Shown here in pieces: positions 19,801 to 34,800 of a stretch of 64,000 bases of DNA. Origin of the DNA: Xestospongia muta (Eukaryota > Porifera > Demospongiae > Haplosclerida > Petrosiidae); NCBI GenBank assembly GCA_963693285.1, contig OY848917.1, forward strand, positions 22,078,245 through 22,142,244, in the 5' to 3' direction. Every line of letters begins with the position of its first letter. Position 1 is the first letter of the stretch. The notes below the pieces were generated by a model. That model searched no databases. It saw nothing but the letters and a program-made list of their open reading frames with translations, and was not told where the DNA came from. The position numbers and the translations under genes were made by a program.

Positions 19801-22800
19801 ACATTAAAAGGCAAATGACATAGCAGATCAAATAGTTACATCCCAAAAATAAAGTCACATGTCTGTACAACTAGGATAGTACAATGTGTTAAGAGTTCTT
19901 AGATGAGTAGAATTCAAGTACATACTAAGTGCAGAAGGTATGAATATTCCTAACTTTATCATGTCATGTTTCAGAGGAGACTAATGACTCAAAGAAGGTC
20001 ATTATTGGCATAGTAATAATAGTCATGAAATATAGAAATACATGTACCATGTTTGCAATTATTTTTGTGATATATAATTTTCACATTTGTTTAGGAAATG
20101 GTATCAACAGAAATTTCAATGATTTTTTCCACATTTCATTTTTTATTGTATTGCCCACCACATGTGACATACATATGTGCAGGTAAGAAGCAGTTGGAGA
20201 ATGACTACTTACTTCACAGTAGAATCAATGATTAGAGGTTACCACATATATATAGATGATGAGGAAAGTTCAGTTGGAGAGCAGCTCTTTTGTAAAATTA
20301 AATAAAATGATCGACATGATTCTTATCTTGTAGTGCCATTAAAACTTGAACAGGCTTTAGGCATGTAACACCAAATATGGCTTTGATCTACATCCTGTTT
20401 TGTGCTGGACTGGGTCTACTATTTATTGTAAAGTTACTGGTAAAAGACAATACTCCTACATTTTACTGCAAGGATGACTGGAGATTCTCTGCAAATCATA
20501 CGTCAAAGAAATTCTATTAACTGTAGGCAATCCACAGTAAAGTTAGAATAGTTGAATATCTTACAAAATAAACACAAATAGATGAAGATTGGCAGTAACA
20601 GAGAGGGTACACGAGAACCTCTAATTAAAAATAATAAGTTTGTTGATGAAAGTTGGAAAAATGTTACTCTTAGTGAAACTGGACACAAACAATGCCAATG
20701 GCTCTTTCATATCAAAGAAATGTATTAAATTCTATAATTCATAATAGAGAGTTTCCATCAATTAATTCTAGAATAACTTTTCAATGACTCAAGTCAAGCA
20801 CTATTCCATAAATGTTTGTCATAAGAAGTCTTTCGCTGACTTATTGGCACTCAAATCTACGGGCTGTAGCCTGTCTGTGCAATTTGCTGGAATAGTAACT
20901 ACAAAGACATTATCACAAGAGGTGGAACTATATTTTCCTGGGTATCCAGGATGTGGTTTTTTGTTTAGTATGACATGTTATTCATTGAATTGATGAATTC
21001 AATGTGATCTTCAAGCAGGAAGTGTTTAGTCATAAGGATAACCAAGATATAGTCTCTATGTCATGTTAGCATTGGCATATGAACAGTAGGCTGGACAGAT
21101 TTACTAAGTTAAACTTATGCCAGTCCTCTTAGGTGACCTTACATAGTAATAATACATTGTAGTTCTTTCTCTCTGAGTCTACCTGCTTTCTTCCCCTTTC
21201 AATGGCAGAAGAGCTGTAATGTTTAGTTGTGTCAATATAATATTGTATTAATATTCATTAATTATACTATGTCATTAACTTTGTAATGTACAATCATGTG
21301 ATGTTTTGTTGAGAGTTAAAACAATACATGTTAAAGAGAAAGAGACCTGAGTGTTTGGGTAGATTAGTGTTTTGAAGTAGAAGCTTTTTTACTTTTACTT
21401 TTTCATTATTTAAGCCACCGATGAAGATAGTTGCTCTGAAACATTTGGAGTTAATATATATTTTTGTTTGGTGAAATTAAAAAAATGAACATTCAAAACA
21501 ATACATGTTAAACTTTGCATTCATTGTCATTGACTATAATCAGGGAGTATAAGACATTATAACCAGCAACATAAGTTAAACTACTTATATTTACCTACTT
21601 ATGGCATCAAGAATCAATTTAACACTACTTCCAACATTTGATCCAATCAGTGATCTTAGCTCCATAAGTCAACAATAGAAAGTTACCAATGATGTTTTTA
21701 GATTTACTTTGTAGCCTTGAATATTACAGATGACAACTAAAAATGAGCTTTGTTGCTGTATTAAGCTGGACAGGCAACAAGAAATATTTGATGCTATCCC
21801 AGATACTGGAGATAACTATGCAACAGATATGACAGAACATCTCTTACCAAAGAAGAATGTGGACTATGTAATATACCAATTTTGACAAGCAATCTACCAA
21901 AAAAATGAAAAAGTTTATATATTTGCTACTCAGCTTAGAAAATTAGCAACCTGTTATAAATTCTCTGACTTGGACAGACAATTAAAGTCAGCTATTATAC
22001 AAAACTGTTATACAAGTCTCTCCGAAGATTTCCACTTAATGAAAATAACCTCTCTCTTGATATGCAACTTTATCAAGTTAAGCATTAACTATTGAACTCT
22101 GAACAGTTGATGCAATCATATCCAAACTTGTTTAAAAGAATTCTACTGTTGAATGTCAAGATCATGCTACACATTGACAAGACTATACCCCTGGAGCTCA
22201 GTCAGTTTATTGCATTCCCTTTCATATATACATAAAAAAAGTCAAGAAAGAATTAGATGATTTAAAATAACAAGAAGCCATTAAGATGATTGAAGGATCC
22301 ACTCCCTAGGTCTCCCATTTAATTGTTATTCCAAAGAAAATGGTGCTGTTAGACTCAGTGTTGTCATGAGAATGGCTAAGCTATTTATTGTGAAAGACAT
22401 CCCAGTCCAACAGTTGATGATTTGATTTATACATTAAATAGAACCACAGTATTATTAAAGCTTTACTTGTGAGTTGGTTATCACCAATTAGTATTATCAC
22501 AAGAAATAACAAGAACAAGTGCGAATGTGATAGGAACTCTGTTACATTTTTGGTTTTGTGTTCTCAGTGACAGGAATTTCTCCATACTCAAAGAAAGCTG
22601 AAATATTCTACAAGACCAATCTACCAACTATAATTTTTGGTGTTAGATCTCTTTTGGGAATGATAATGTATTGTGTAAACTTAAGTTTTAGTGAAATGTA
22701 CCAGCCACTTAGAGAACTAACCAAGAAAAATGTTCAATTCCAATGGACACAGCAGCATGATGATTCCTTCAAGAAGATCAAGACACAGCCATGACTTCTT

Positions 22801-25800
22801 TTGACCAAAACAAAGAAACCCAGCTAATAAATGGTGAGTTGTAATGTCTTACAGAAATAATGCATGCTAACCATTAGGAACCCATGAACAGAAGACAAGC
22901 TGGATGTCAATTTGAAGAAGTTGATTGGGCAGACTACAGCTTTTTGATAGAACCAAAGAAAAATAAACAGTAAAATACAACTCAAATATTATTATTCATT
23001 GTGGGAACTGTTTTGTGATACCAACATCTCTACATCAAACAGCTATCTCACTAGCTCACAAAGCCCATCAGGAACTAGTCAAACCAAGAGATTATTAAGA
23101 GATGTGTGGTTTCAGAGAATCGATGAAAAAGTCAAACAAGTATATCCCATATCAAACCAATAGACCTGAGAATTGTCCAGACACATTACAGATGTCTCCT
23201 CTAGAGTATGTTATGATTCTGGTGGTAGAGGCTCTACCATCAAGTAAATTTTGAAGTTGAAAGTTTGTGAAATCTGTTCGCAAATTAAATTTTCACATGT
23301 TGAAGGGAGAAATTAGAAAAAATATCTTTACTGATTTCTGTTGAAGTTACATGCAAAATATTCAGATATTAATATTGGTGATGATGTTTTGATTCAGAAT
23401 TATAAAGAGAGCAAAGCTTTACCTAATATGATCAAACACCAATTCATGCTGTGATATGAAAAAACAGTGATAACAACAGTTTGAAACAAGAGAAATGTGC
23501 TTTTAATATATTGTAAATGGACTCATCCCTTCATCTGTCGATACTGTTTCACCAAGCAATAAGATTGTCTCAAGAAGACATCCCACACAGGTTATAAAAC
23601 AACCTCAATGTTATATAAAATTGGTTACTTTATAATTAACACCAAGTGACACTGAACAATAATACAGGTTAATAAAAAATTTGTACGTTCAGTTTATAAT
23701 GCCATATGTCATTTTGTTGATGTACATATAGTCATTTTGAAAGAAAGGGAGATATGTACAGCAAGAGGGGATGGTATTAATTGGCATGATATCCATGCTG
23801 GGTTACCTCAGCCTGAATGTGAGACAGTTCAGTCTAAATTGTCAGGAAACCTAGTTCAAGTAATTGCATTGAAGTCATTCTGGTATCAGTAAAAGTGGCC
23901 AGAAAGTTGGTCAGCAACTGTCATAGCTGTGAAAAAAGGTAATGGCAATGCTTCTGGCAGCAGCTAAATGAGAAAGTGAATGGACCAGACAAGTTGTGTT
24001 GTTTCAATGTGACACAGAGACAGCTATAGCTGGAGTGTATTCTAACACTAGCAAGCACATACATATGATCCAGCTGGTGAAAGTACTCACTTTATAGCAC
24101 CATAGTTTGGATTTACCCACAGAGCTTCCTACATACATAACACCATCAATATTATCACAAATTCATTCTTGTAGTAAAGGATCGATCATTTGGATTTATA
24201 TCCTCCTTTCAGGATGCCTCAGTTACACCACAAGTCAACCACAAGTTACTTCATCTGTCATCAGACACTCAAGTGCACAGGCTAGATCAGAACTGGAAAA
24301 TCTTGTTCTCCAGTTCTGTATATAATGTCTAGTTCAATCTACTCTCTGATGATCCTCTAAGCTAGCCCAAGAGAGATTTAGAAGATTTTGTTTTAGTAAT
24401 AATCTAGTTGTGTCACATTAACTGAAAACATGTTATGTTCATAAATGTCCTATTTAGCCAAGGAGAAGGTCAAACAATCATCCATAAAATCAGCTTTGAA
24501 CCATTTACAGATTTACAGGGGCTGCCAGGACCTATTTAGAGACACATTGCTTCAGCTAGAGTATGTTGATGCTCTCAAAAACTATATTCTAGGCAGGATA
24601 AAAAAAACTGATATGCTCTTTATTCTCCAAAATAGAAAGATAATGACAAAACAATGGTTAATGGAGAGGTTAGATTAGCTCTTCTTATGGTAGGAGTATC
24701 ACTAGTTAAGTATGTTGGACATAACTTACATATTGGGGCAGCATCAACAGCAGCACTTTGTAGGATTAAGGACTCTACAATCAAAACGTTGGGTTAGTAG
24801 AATAGTGAGGCATATATGCACTACTTTAAACTCACTGGAGCAGGATTGGCCTATTACTCTCAAGTTCCCTCTGAAGGTCAAGCTACTAGATTAAATGATG
24901 TGATTCAATACCATGGTTACAGGTAGTGACAACTCCTTTGTCGTCTGTTTATAAAGCTCCTGGATTCAATGATGCAGTTCAATTGCCATGGTTACAGGTA
25001 TAGTGACAACTACTGCATCATCTGTTTATTAAGCTCTTCTCCTAAGAGCAATGGTCTTCCTCTCTTTACTGATGGCAAAGTATTCACACTCAGATCTATT
25101 TCTCCAGCTTTTTCATTATGTGTTCAAGATTATACAAGCCATGTGTGTGAGAGCAAGAGTAGCAAAGTGTCAATAAAGATAATAGTATGCAGACACTTGC
25201 TGTAATCATATCCATACATGTATTTACATAACAGAAGACAACTAGCCATATGATTAGTGTTAAGCCTGTTGTTTTGTATAGTGTAGTTGTTTCTCTTACT
25301 TCTGTAGCCTGTATTTATTTGCTAGCACTCGTTTGGTATTGGTATGTATGTGTATTTATTCTGTATCCTTTTTCAAGTCCGTGTTAAGAATTGAATGGTA
25401 TTTAAAGAGACTTTTGTGCTACACTCTACGCTCAAGCTCAATATTTGGTATAATGTAATAATATGATAATAAAGTTGTAGTTTTTTGCATTATTAGTTCT
25501 AGATAACAAAGGAAATATATAAATAGTTATGCTGTAATGTACGCCTAGGGTAGACAGTGGACAGTGATTACTTCTGAATATTTGGCCTATTATGGAAATT
25601 ATCTGTGCCAATGTGTTTTCTTATGTATAGTGACTTGTATGAACATACTATATTTTGTGTAATCATATTCACTCCATTATTGTATTAACAAACATTTAGA
25701 TAGTAAGTTTCAAAGCCATTCTATTGGGAGGAAGAACACTTATAAAAAACTTAGATGAACATAGACAGATAAAATTATCCTGCCATCAAGCAGAAGTCAA

Positions 25801-28800
25801 ATATGGTAAGTACTCTGTGACTATGCAACTGGAAAAGTGGAGAAAACAAGGTTCTTAGCCTGTACTTTCACATGCTGAAGAACAATGCTAACTACAGTGG
25901 ACTACTGATGTGTCTAAAATAGGGTATGGTCAAAAAAGACAACAATATGTAAAAGAAAAGTCTTAATAAAGAGAAGAGTAATTCCATTTGTAGAAAACAG
26001 ACACAGAAAAATTGGTGGTATCCCTTTTAACAACCAACAACATACTGTGTGCTTTTTAGCAAGCTTGAACATGTAATGAAGAAAGGCTCCAACTATGGTA
26101 CATTGACCCTAAACAAATATACCATTTCGAGGTCTTGATGATGACCCAAGATGTATTTGGAATTGAAATGAGTGTGTTTTTCACCATTGCACAGAGTCTG
26201 GCAAAGTCTTAGCTCCTATAGTTGTCAAGACCGTCTAGGCTTCTTGTTAAGTTTAGAAGCAGCAGATACTAATACTTATTGTCATTAATGGAATTGGAGA
26301 TGTGATTCCACCTATGCACACTTTTCCAGGTGAGATCTTGGTATATTTACCATTATGAACATCAGTTAAAGATGCATACTTAAGATATTCATCAAATGAT
26401 TGGATTAACACTCAACTATTCTTTGGGTGGTTAAAAATGTTTTAGCAAGCACATTGAGAGAGAGACCAGTATGTTTGCTGCTCAATAGCCACTCGAGTCA
26501 TATTGATTTGGAAATCTCTCATTCTGCAAGCAAAAGAGACTTACTCTTTATTTTCTTCCACTCCATTCTTCACATATCACATAGCATCTAGACATAAGCT
26601 TTTTCTCGCCTCTCAAAGCTAATTGGAGAAGAGTTGTAGATGCATACAAAATGGTTAACATAGGAAAGCCTGTTTCAAAGAGGTTTTTGAAAAGCCTGGA
26701 TGACACAGTTAAAGTGTGAACCATAGTTAATACTTTTACCAGATGTATCCAAAGCACTTGAAGAAAAACAGCTACTTCAAAGATCTATTCAGACCTTCCA
26801 CTTCTCACTTGTTCAACTAGAATGCAACAGTCAACTCAAATTACCAAATCTATACCTTTACTTTGCATATATATATAAGAAGCTGAGAATATATCTAACG
26901 TCCTTAAGTCAACTGACAAGAAGAGTATCTTCAAAATATGTCAAAAAAATGACTTGGATTGTAGAACCAAACCCTCATATTTATTAAAGACATTGAATAA
27001 ATGTGTGACTTTGCATCATTAATTTGCACCATTAATATACAATGTCAATAACATATCTTTAATATGTTATGGGTATATAGTAGGTATATAGTAGACAGAT
27101 AATGATTACATTTCATATACAAAGAAACCACTGACCTTGTCTGCAACATTCACTTTCACACCAGCATCTAGAAGGACTTGAACAACCTTATCATCACTTT
27201 TATAACATGACATATAGAGAACAGTTTCGCCAAACTACACAAACAAAAATGTGATAATGAAACTTAGTTATAAAGTCACTCATTAATTTAAGTCAGTTGA
27301 TAAATAGTATGGAAAAGACATCAGAGACAAAGGCATAATTATACTAGAGTATATGACAGAAGTATATAGGTGGTTTATTAGTACTTCATAACAAAATAAA
27401 TTTAATATAACTTAAAATCATTGTAAAGATTTATCTAAAAGGCCATTATCCATCATTAATGATCTACTTTATATTTTATTGAAAATTTAAATAGCAGTTG
27501 TAGTAAAACCACTTCAATGTGAGTTGGACAATGACACTCATCTCAGATACTAGCTATTAATTGATGATTGTAATTGTAAAAGTACACAAAAAATTCTAGA
27601 AACTCTATGATGTAAGGATGATGATATAAACATCTGAAACAAGACCAAATAGGAAGACAGTATAACAATCACTACATAGCAACCACAGAACCAGGAAAAA
27701 GTATCATTAATCATATATAATATATATATAGACACATTATATTACATTCCTGCTAGTCAGATGTTTTATTGCCATCCCTGCATTCCATGATTTTTATAAA
27801 TTTTTATGTACTTGTTTGCATTGCATTATTAGAAAAGAACTCTATAAATAATATTATTGTAAATTGAATATATTTAAGTGTGTATATGTATGAGTAAGTA
27901 ACTGATAATTGAGGTAACAGGTAAGCAAATACACTAAACCCTCTCTAGTCACACATATGTCTGTCTTTTATTAGTAGTAGGTTTGAGATAAATGAAAAGT
28001 TATCCTCTCCTTTGAATGCATAATTTATCAAGATTATTCAATGTAGGATAGATAGATACTGACAACCCTCTATTTTCCTTCTCATAAATAATAACAAATC
28101 AATACAATGTAAATAAAATGTTGTCTTTTGGGGAGGCTACTTTCAAGTTTTGTGAAATCACTATTTTTATTGTTAAATTTAAGCACTTAAAATAAATCAG
28201 ATGTCTCATTTAAATTAAAACATAACTTTCTATGAAAATACAAATTTAAAAAGTCTTCTAGTTTTATAGTTATTGTGGTTTATAAAGAAGAAAGAACATT
28301 GTACCATTACTATATAAACTGTGCTATCACTTGTCTGATGTGTGTACAATTGTGGTTACTGAAAGACTGAGTGTACATTTTTACCAAATATAGCAGAAAA
28401 ACAAATTACATTAGCTTCTTCATATCTTTTAACATGGACTATTTAAAACTATCCTATAAACTTAATTAAGAAGAATATTAGTTCTAAGAAAAGAGCAAGT
28501 TATAAAATTTCTGTCATCAATGTATAATATATAATTTGATCACATGAAGTAATCACTAGACAATACTTACATTAAAAGAAGTAAACAAAAATTTCAGAAA
28601 AAATCATCAAATGGAGAGATGGCTATACAAACATCTCAAAACTATCAAAGTAGCCTACACAATAGCCACAATATCAAGGGTACAACCTTCATTTTGTCAT
28701 AACAGTTGTTATAGAATCTTGAAGAAAACGCCCTCATAACAAGTCAAGTAAACAGATGTTCAGCAAAAAAAATATTTCATAAATTTGTGTTTGTGTACAT

Positions 28801-31800
28801 TTATGTGGCTATGATGTAGGGATGTCCATATTGCTATTCCTATGTTTGGCTTGTTGACCACCATGGCTACATTAAACGAAACTTTAGAAAAAGTTTATTT
28901 ACTTGCTTTTGTTATTATTATTTGAATTATAAATTAGCTAAAATATGTTCATACTCAATGTCCTTTTGTTTGTAGTTATAGGCTAGATGAGTCTACTCAG
29001 ATATACTATACAAGAGAGTGTTACTAAATTTATAATACTTATTAAATAAATGTATGTATCAGATAGTGGAATTTATGTAAGGATGTGTAATCATACCAAT
29101 AACAACAAACTAAAAACTAAACTTGCAATATGCTGTAAATATACCTGTTTCTTGACTACAAAAAAGATAAGACTAATCTCATCTCATTAAATAGAAACAT
29201 AGATTACTAACAAAAACTCAAGTTAATGCCACTTAGAACTGGCCTCATGGAAGAATAGAATCAATCTCCATTTTTCCTTCTGAATATAATCATAATTCAT
29301 TAAAATGGTGTCTACCACAAGGGGTACTTTCAAGGTCCACTTAAATCACTACTTTCATTACTAGAAGCACTCAATATAAGACTCTGAAAGTGACCACTAA
29401 TGTAAAATCATGCCTTGCAGTGTAAATGTGATCTTTGAAAGTCTCCTACTTTTGTAGTTATCATGTTTTAAACAGATCAAAGAGAGAAGAAAGAACATCA
29501 TGCCATCCTTTACACAGGCAGTGTTATTTTATGTCAGACTAAAGAAAGCCAAATTGTCAACATATATTTATATGTCTTCATCATGACAAATAGTGGGACA
29601 AAAAAAGTTAAACAGGAACAAGTAAGGTATAATAAATAAAGATTTGGTATAATAAATCAATTGCAGACTTCTTACGGATAGCAAGAAGCATACCAGCTCA
29701 GCTGAGAAATATACTGGTGTTGTATCATACTAAGGTTTAAATTCTTTAATACTGTCTAATTTTATAACAAGCTTAAATCATGATTATTAGCCATAGGATA
29801 CAAATACAAGTAGTCTACATGACAATTGGTATCTTATGTATGTCCACAGCACTTCTATTTTTAAACAATTTAAACTGAATAATTCGAAGCTAAACAAATG
29901 ATTCATTTTGGTGAGAGCACCTGAACTGATTATTGAGAAATTCATGAAAAACTGATATCTATATATCTGATGTCATCCAATATGAATAAGTAGCAAAACT
30001 GTTAATACACACGTTATAAAAACAAATTACACTTTCCTCCTAATATTGTGTCAAGTGCTTTGTATCTCCTTCTCCTTTCAATATCCATCATATTTGGGAT
30101 ATTTTTAAAATACAATGTTTCAACCTTAGTAAAATAACTAATAGTTGTCTTTAGGGAAAATGAGTTACAAATCTTTAGTTATACAGCCTTTATTGTATAA
30201 TATATGCACATGAACACTTACTTTATTGACAAAGTCTAGATTGGCTGCTTTCTGTGTTAAAATGAAAACAACATCTTTGTGTCCATTCCTTGCTGCTAAC
30301 ATGACTGGAGTACATCCAACCTAAATATATTATAATAACCACATTAACATGAACCAAGAGAATATATCATAATATCAGTACATTACCTATATGAGTACAG
30401 TAGTAACGTTACAAACTTAGAAAACATTATATCTAGTCAAAAAATAAGTTAAATCACTCTCAACAATTGGCAAAACATTATGTTACAAATATAAATTTGA
30501 CATTTCACATTAGTCTGTGACACTAATTTAAAAATTATTTTTAGTAGCATATAGGAAGAGCTAACAATTCACTTACATATTTCCAAAAATACAAATAACA
30601 AATACTTATTCATTTTTCTGATAAAAATAAATTTAGCAAATGGCTCATTTATAATTATGACAGAATTATGTACAACACTTGTCAATGCTACAAACTCTTA
30701 GTATAAAACAAATATGAAAAGCACTCACTACGCACCAATTTATATTAAACTAATTGTACGAAGTTAACATCTTCCACCATTATAAGCTAACAAGATAATA
30801 CATCATCTTGGTAGTAACTTAATCAATATCATTTAGACAATGCTAAATATTTAGAATTCATACTACATTATATCACACTTACCAGCTATTATATTGTAAA
30901 CAACACATTCAGATGACAAGTAATCACACCAACATAAATTTAAAAAACAAAACAATAAAGTAAAAAAAATCACAACAACACATTCAATATACTTTGAGTT
31001 CATACTACATCATATCAAAATTACATACTATTATATTGTAAAGAACACATTTAGATGACAAGTAATAACAGCAAACATAAATGTGTAAACAAAAAGCAAT
31101 ACTGTATCACAACAACACATTCAGTATGCCCAAAATGCATACTAGGCTATAGCTATAAAATCCTCAAAATATACCTAAAAAGAAACCTAGCAAGAAGCTT
31201 CAACTCTTATTATTGATAGATATCGAATGTTATAGCAATCACAGTTAGGGTTACGAAATCCATTGCTGATACAGAAATTGACAGTTACAGAATCTATTCA
31301 CTTTAATCTCATTTCTTGTTCTCATAAGTTGCATATAACAATATAATAAATAAAATTGCAAACATGGATACACATAGATACCACACAATCTAAAACAATC
31401 ATAGTACAGCCTGACAAGCTTCCCATGCAAGACATTGCAAACAATTAACATTTATACAAACAATAGGGTAAATAAAATAACAACATTCAATTTAAAACAC
31501 TTAGAATTCATACTACATTATATCACACTTACCAGCTATTATATTGTAAACAACACATTCAGATGACAAGTTATCACACCAACATAAATTTAAAAAACAA
31601 AACAATAAAGTAAACAAAATCACAACAACACATTCAATATACTTTGAACTCATACTACATTATATCAAAATTACATACTATTATATTGTAAAGAACACAT
31701 TTAGATGACAAGTAATAACAGCAAACATAAATGTGTAAACAAACAGCAATGCTGTAAACAAAATCACAACAACACATTCAGTATGCTCAAAATGCATATT

Positions 31801-34800
31801 AGATTATAGCTATAAAATACTCAAAATATACCTAAAAAGAAACCTAGCAAGAAGCTTCAACTCTTATTATTGATATCGAATGGTATAGCAATCACAGTTA
31901 GGGTTACGAATTCCATTGCTGATACAGAAATTGACAGTTACAGAATCTATTCACTTTAATCTCATTTCTTGCTCTCACAAGTTGCATATAACAATATAAT
32001 AAATAAAATTGCAAACATGGATACACATAGATACCACACAATCTAAAACAATCATGGTACAGCCTCACAAGCTTCCCATGCAAGACATTGCAAACAATTA
32101 ACATTTATACAAACGATAGGGTAAATAAAATAACAACATTCAATTTAAAACACTTAGAATTCATACTACATTATATCATACTTACCCACTATTATATTGT
32201 AAACAACACATTCAAATGACAAGTAATCACACCAACATAAATTTAAAAAACAAAACAATAAAGTAAACAAAATCACAACAACACATTCAATATACTTTGA
32301 ATTCATACTACATTATATCAAAATTACATACTATTATATTGTAAAGAACACATTTAGATGACAAGTAATAACAGCAAACATAAATGTGTAAACAAACAGC
32401 AATGCTGTAAACAAAATCACAACAACACATTCAGTATGCTCAAAATGCATATTAGATTATAGCTATAAAATACTCAAAATATACCTAAAAAGAAACCTAG
32501 CAAGAAGCTTCAACTCTTATTATTGATATCGAATGGTATAGCAATCACAGTTAGGGTTACGAATTCCATTGCTGATACAGAAATTGACAGTTACAGAATC
32601 TATTCACTTTAATCTCATTTCTTGCTCTCATAAGTTGCATATAACAATATAATAAATAAAATTGCAAACATGGATACACATAGATACCACACAATCTAAA
32701 ACAATCATAGTACAGCCTGACAACCTTCCCATGCAAGACATTGCAAACAATTAACATTTATACAAACAATAGGGTAAATAAAATAACAACATTCAATTTA
32801 AAACACTTAGAATTCATACTACATTATATCACACTTACCAGCTATTATATTGTAAACAACACATTCAAATGACAAGTTATCACACCAACATAAATTTAAA
32901 AAACAAAACAATAAAGTAAACAAAATCACAACAACACATTCAATATACTTTGAATTCATACTACATTATATCAAAATTACATACTATTATATTGTAAAGA
33001 ACACATTTAGATGACAAGTAATAACAGCAAACATAAATGTGTAAACAAACAGCAATGCTGTAAACAAAATCACAACAACACATTCAGTATGCTCAAAATG
33101 CATATTAGATTATAGCTATAAAATACTCAAAATATACCTAAAAAGAAACCTAGCAAGAAGCTTCAACTCTTATTATTGATATCGAATGGTATAGCAATCA
33201 CAGTTAGGGTTACGAATTCCATTGCTGATACAGAAATTGACAGTTACAGAATCTATTCACTTTAATCTCATTTCTTGCTCTCACAAGTTGCATATAACAA
33301 TATAATAAATAAAATTGCAAACATGGATACACATAGATACCACACAATCTAAAACAATCATGGTACAGCCTCACAAGCTTCCCATGCAAGACATTGCAAA
33401 CAATTAACATTTATACAAACGATAGGGTAAATAAAATAACAACATTCAATTTAAAACACTTAGAATTCATACTACATTATATCACACTTACCTCCTATTA
33501 TATTGTAAAAAACACATTCAAATGACAAGTAATCACACCAACATAAATTTAAAAAACAAAACAATAAAGTAAACAAAATCACAACAACACATTCAATATA
33601 CTTTGAATTCATACTACATCATATTAAAATTACATACTATTATATTGTAAAGAACACATTTAGATGACAAGTAATAACAGCAAACATAAATCACAACAAC
33701 ACATTCAGTATGCTCAAAATGCATACTAGGTTATAGCTATAAAATGCTCAAAATATACCTAAAAAGAAACCTAGCAAGAAGCTTTAACTCTTATTATTGA
33801 TAGATATCGAATGTTATAGCAATCACAGTTAGGGTTACGAAATCCATTGCTGATACAGAAATTGACAGTTACAGAATCTATTCACTTTAATCTCATTTCT
33901 TGCTCTCATAAGTTGCATATAACAATATAATAAATAAAATTGCAAAAATGGATACACATAGATACCACACAATCTAAAACAATCATAGTACAGCCTCACA
34001 AGCTTCCCATGCAAGACATTGCAAACAATTAACATTTATACAAACAATAGGGTAAATAAAATAACAACATTCAATTTAAAACACTTAGAATTCATACTAC
34101 ATTATATCACACTTACCAGCTATTATATTGTAAACAACACATTCAGATGACAAGTTATCACACCAACATAAATTTAAAAAACAAAACAATAAAGTAAACA
34201 AAATCACAACAACACATTCAATATACTTTGAACTCATACTACATTATATCAAAATTACATACTATTATATTGTAAAGAACACATTTAGATGACAAGTAAT
34301 AACAGCAAACATAAATGTGTAAACAAACAGCAATGCTGTAAACAAAATCACAACAACACATTCAGTATGCTCAAAATGCATATTAGATTATAGCTATAAA
34401 ATACTCAAAATATACCTAAAAAGAAACCTAGCAAGAAGCTTCAACTCTTATTATTGATATCGAATGGTATAGCAATCACAGTTAGGGTTACGAATTCCAT
34501 TGCTGATACAGAAATTGACAGTTACAGAATCTATTCACTTTAATCTCATTTCTTGCTCTCACAAGTTGCATATAACAATATAATAAATAAAATTGCAAAC
34601 ATGGATACACATAGATACCACACAATCTAAAACAATCATGGTACAGCCTCACAAGCTTCCCATGCAAGACATTGCAAACAATTAACATTTATACAAACGA
34701 TAGGGTAAATAAAATAACAACATTCAATTTAAAACACTTAGAATTCATACTACATTATATCACACTTACCTCCTATTATATTGTAAAAAACACATTCAAA

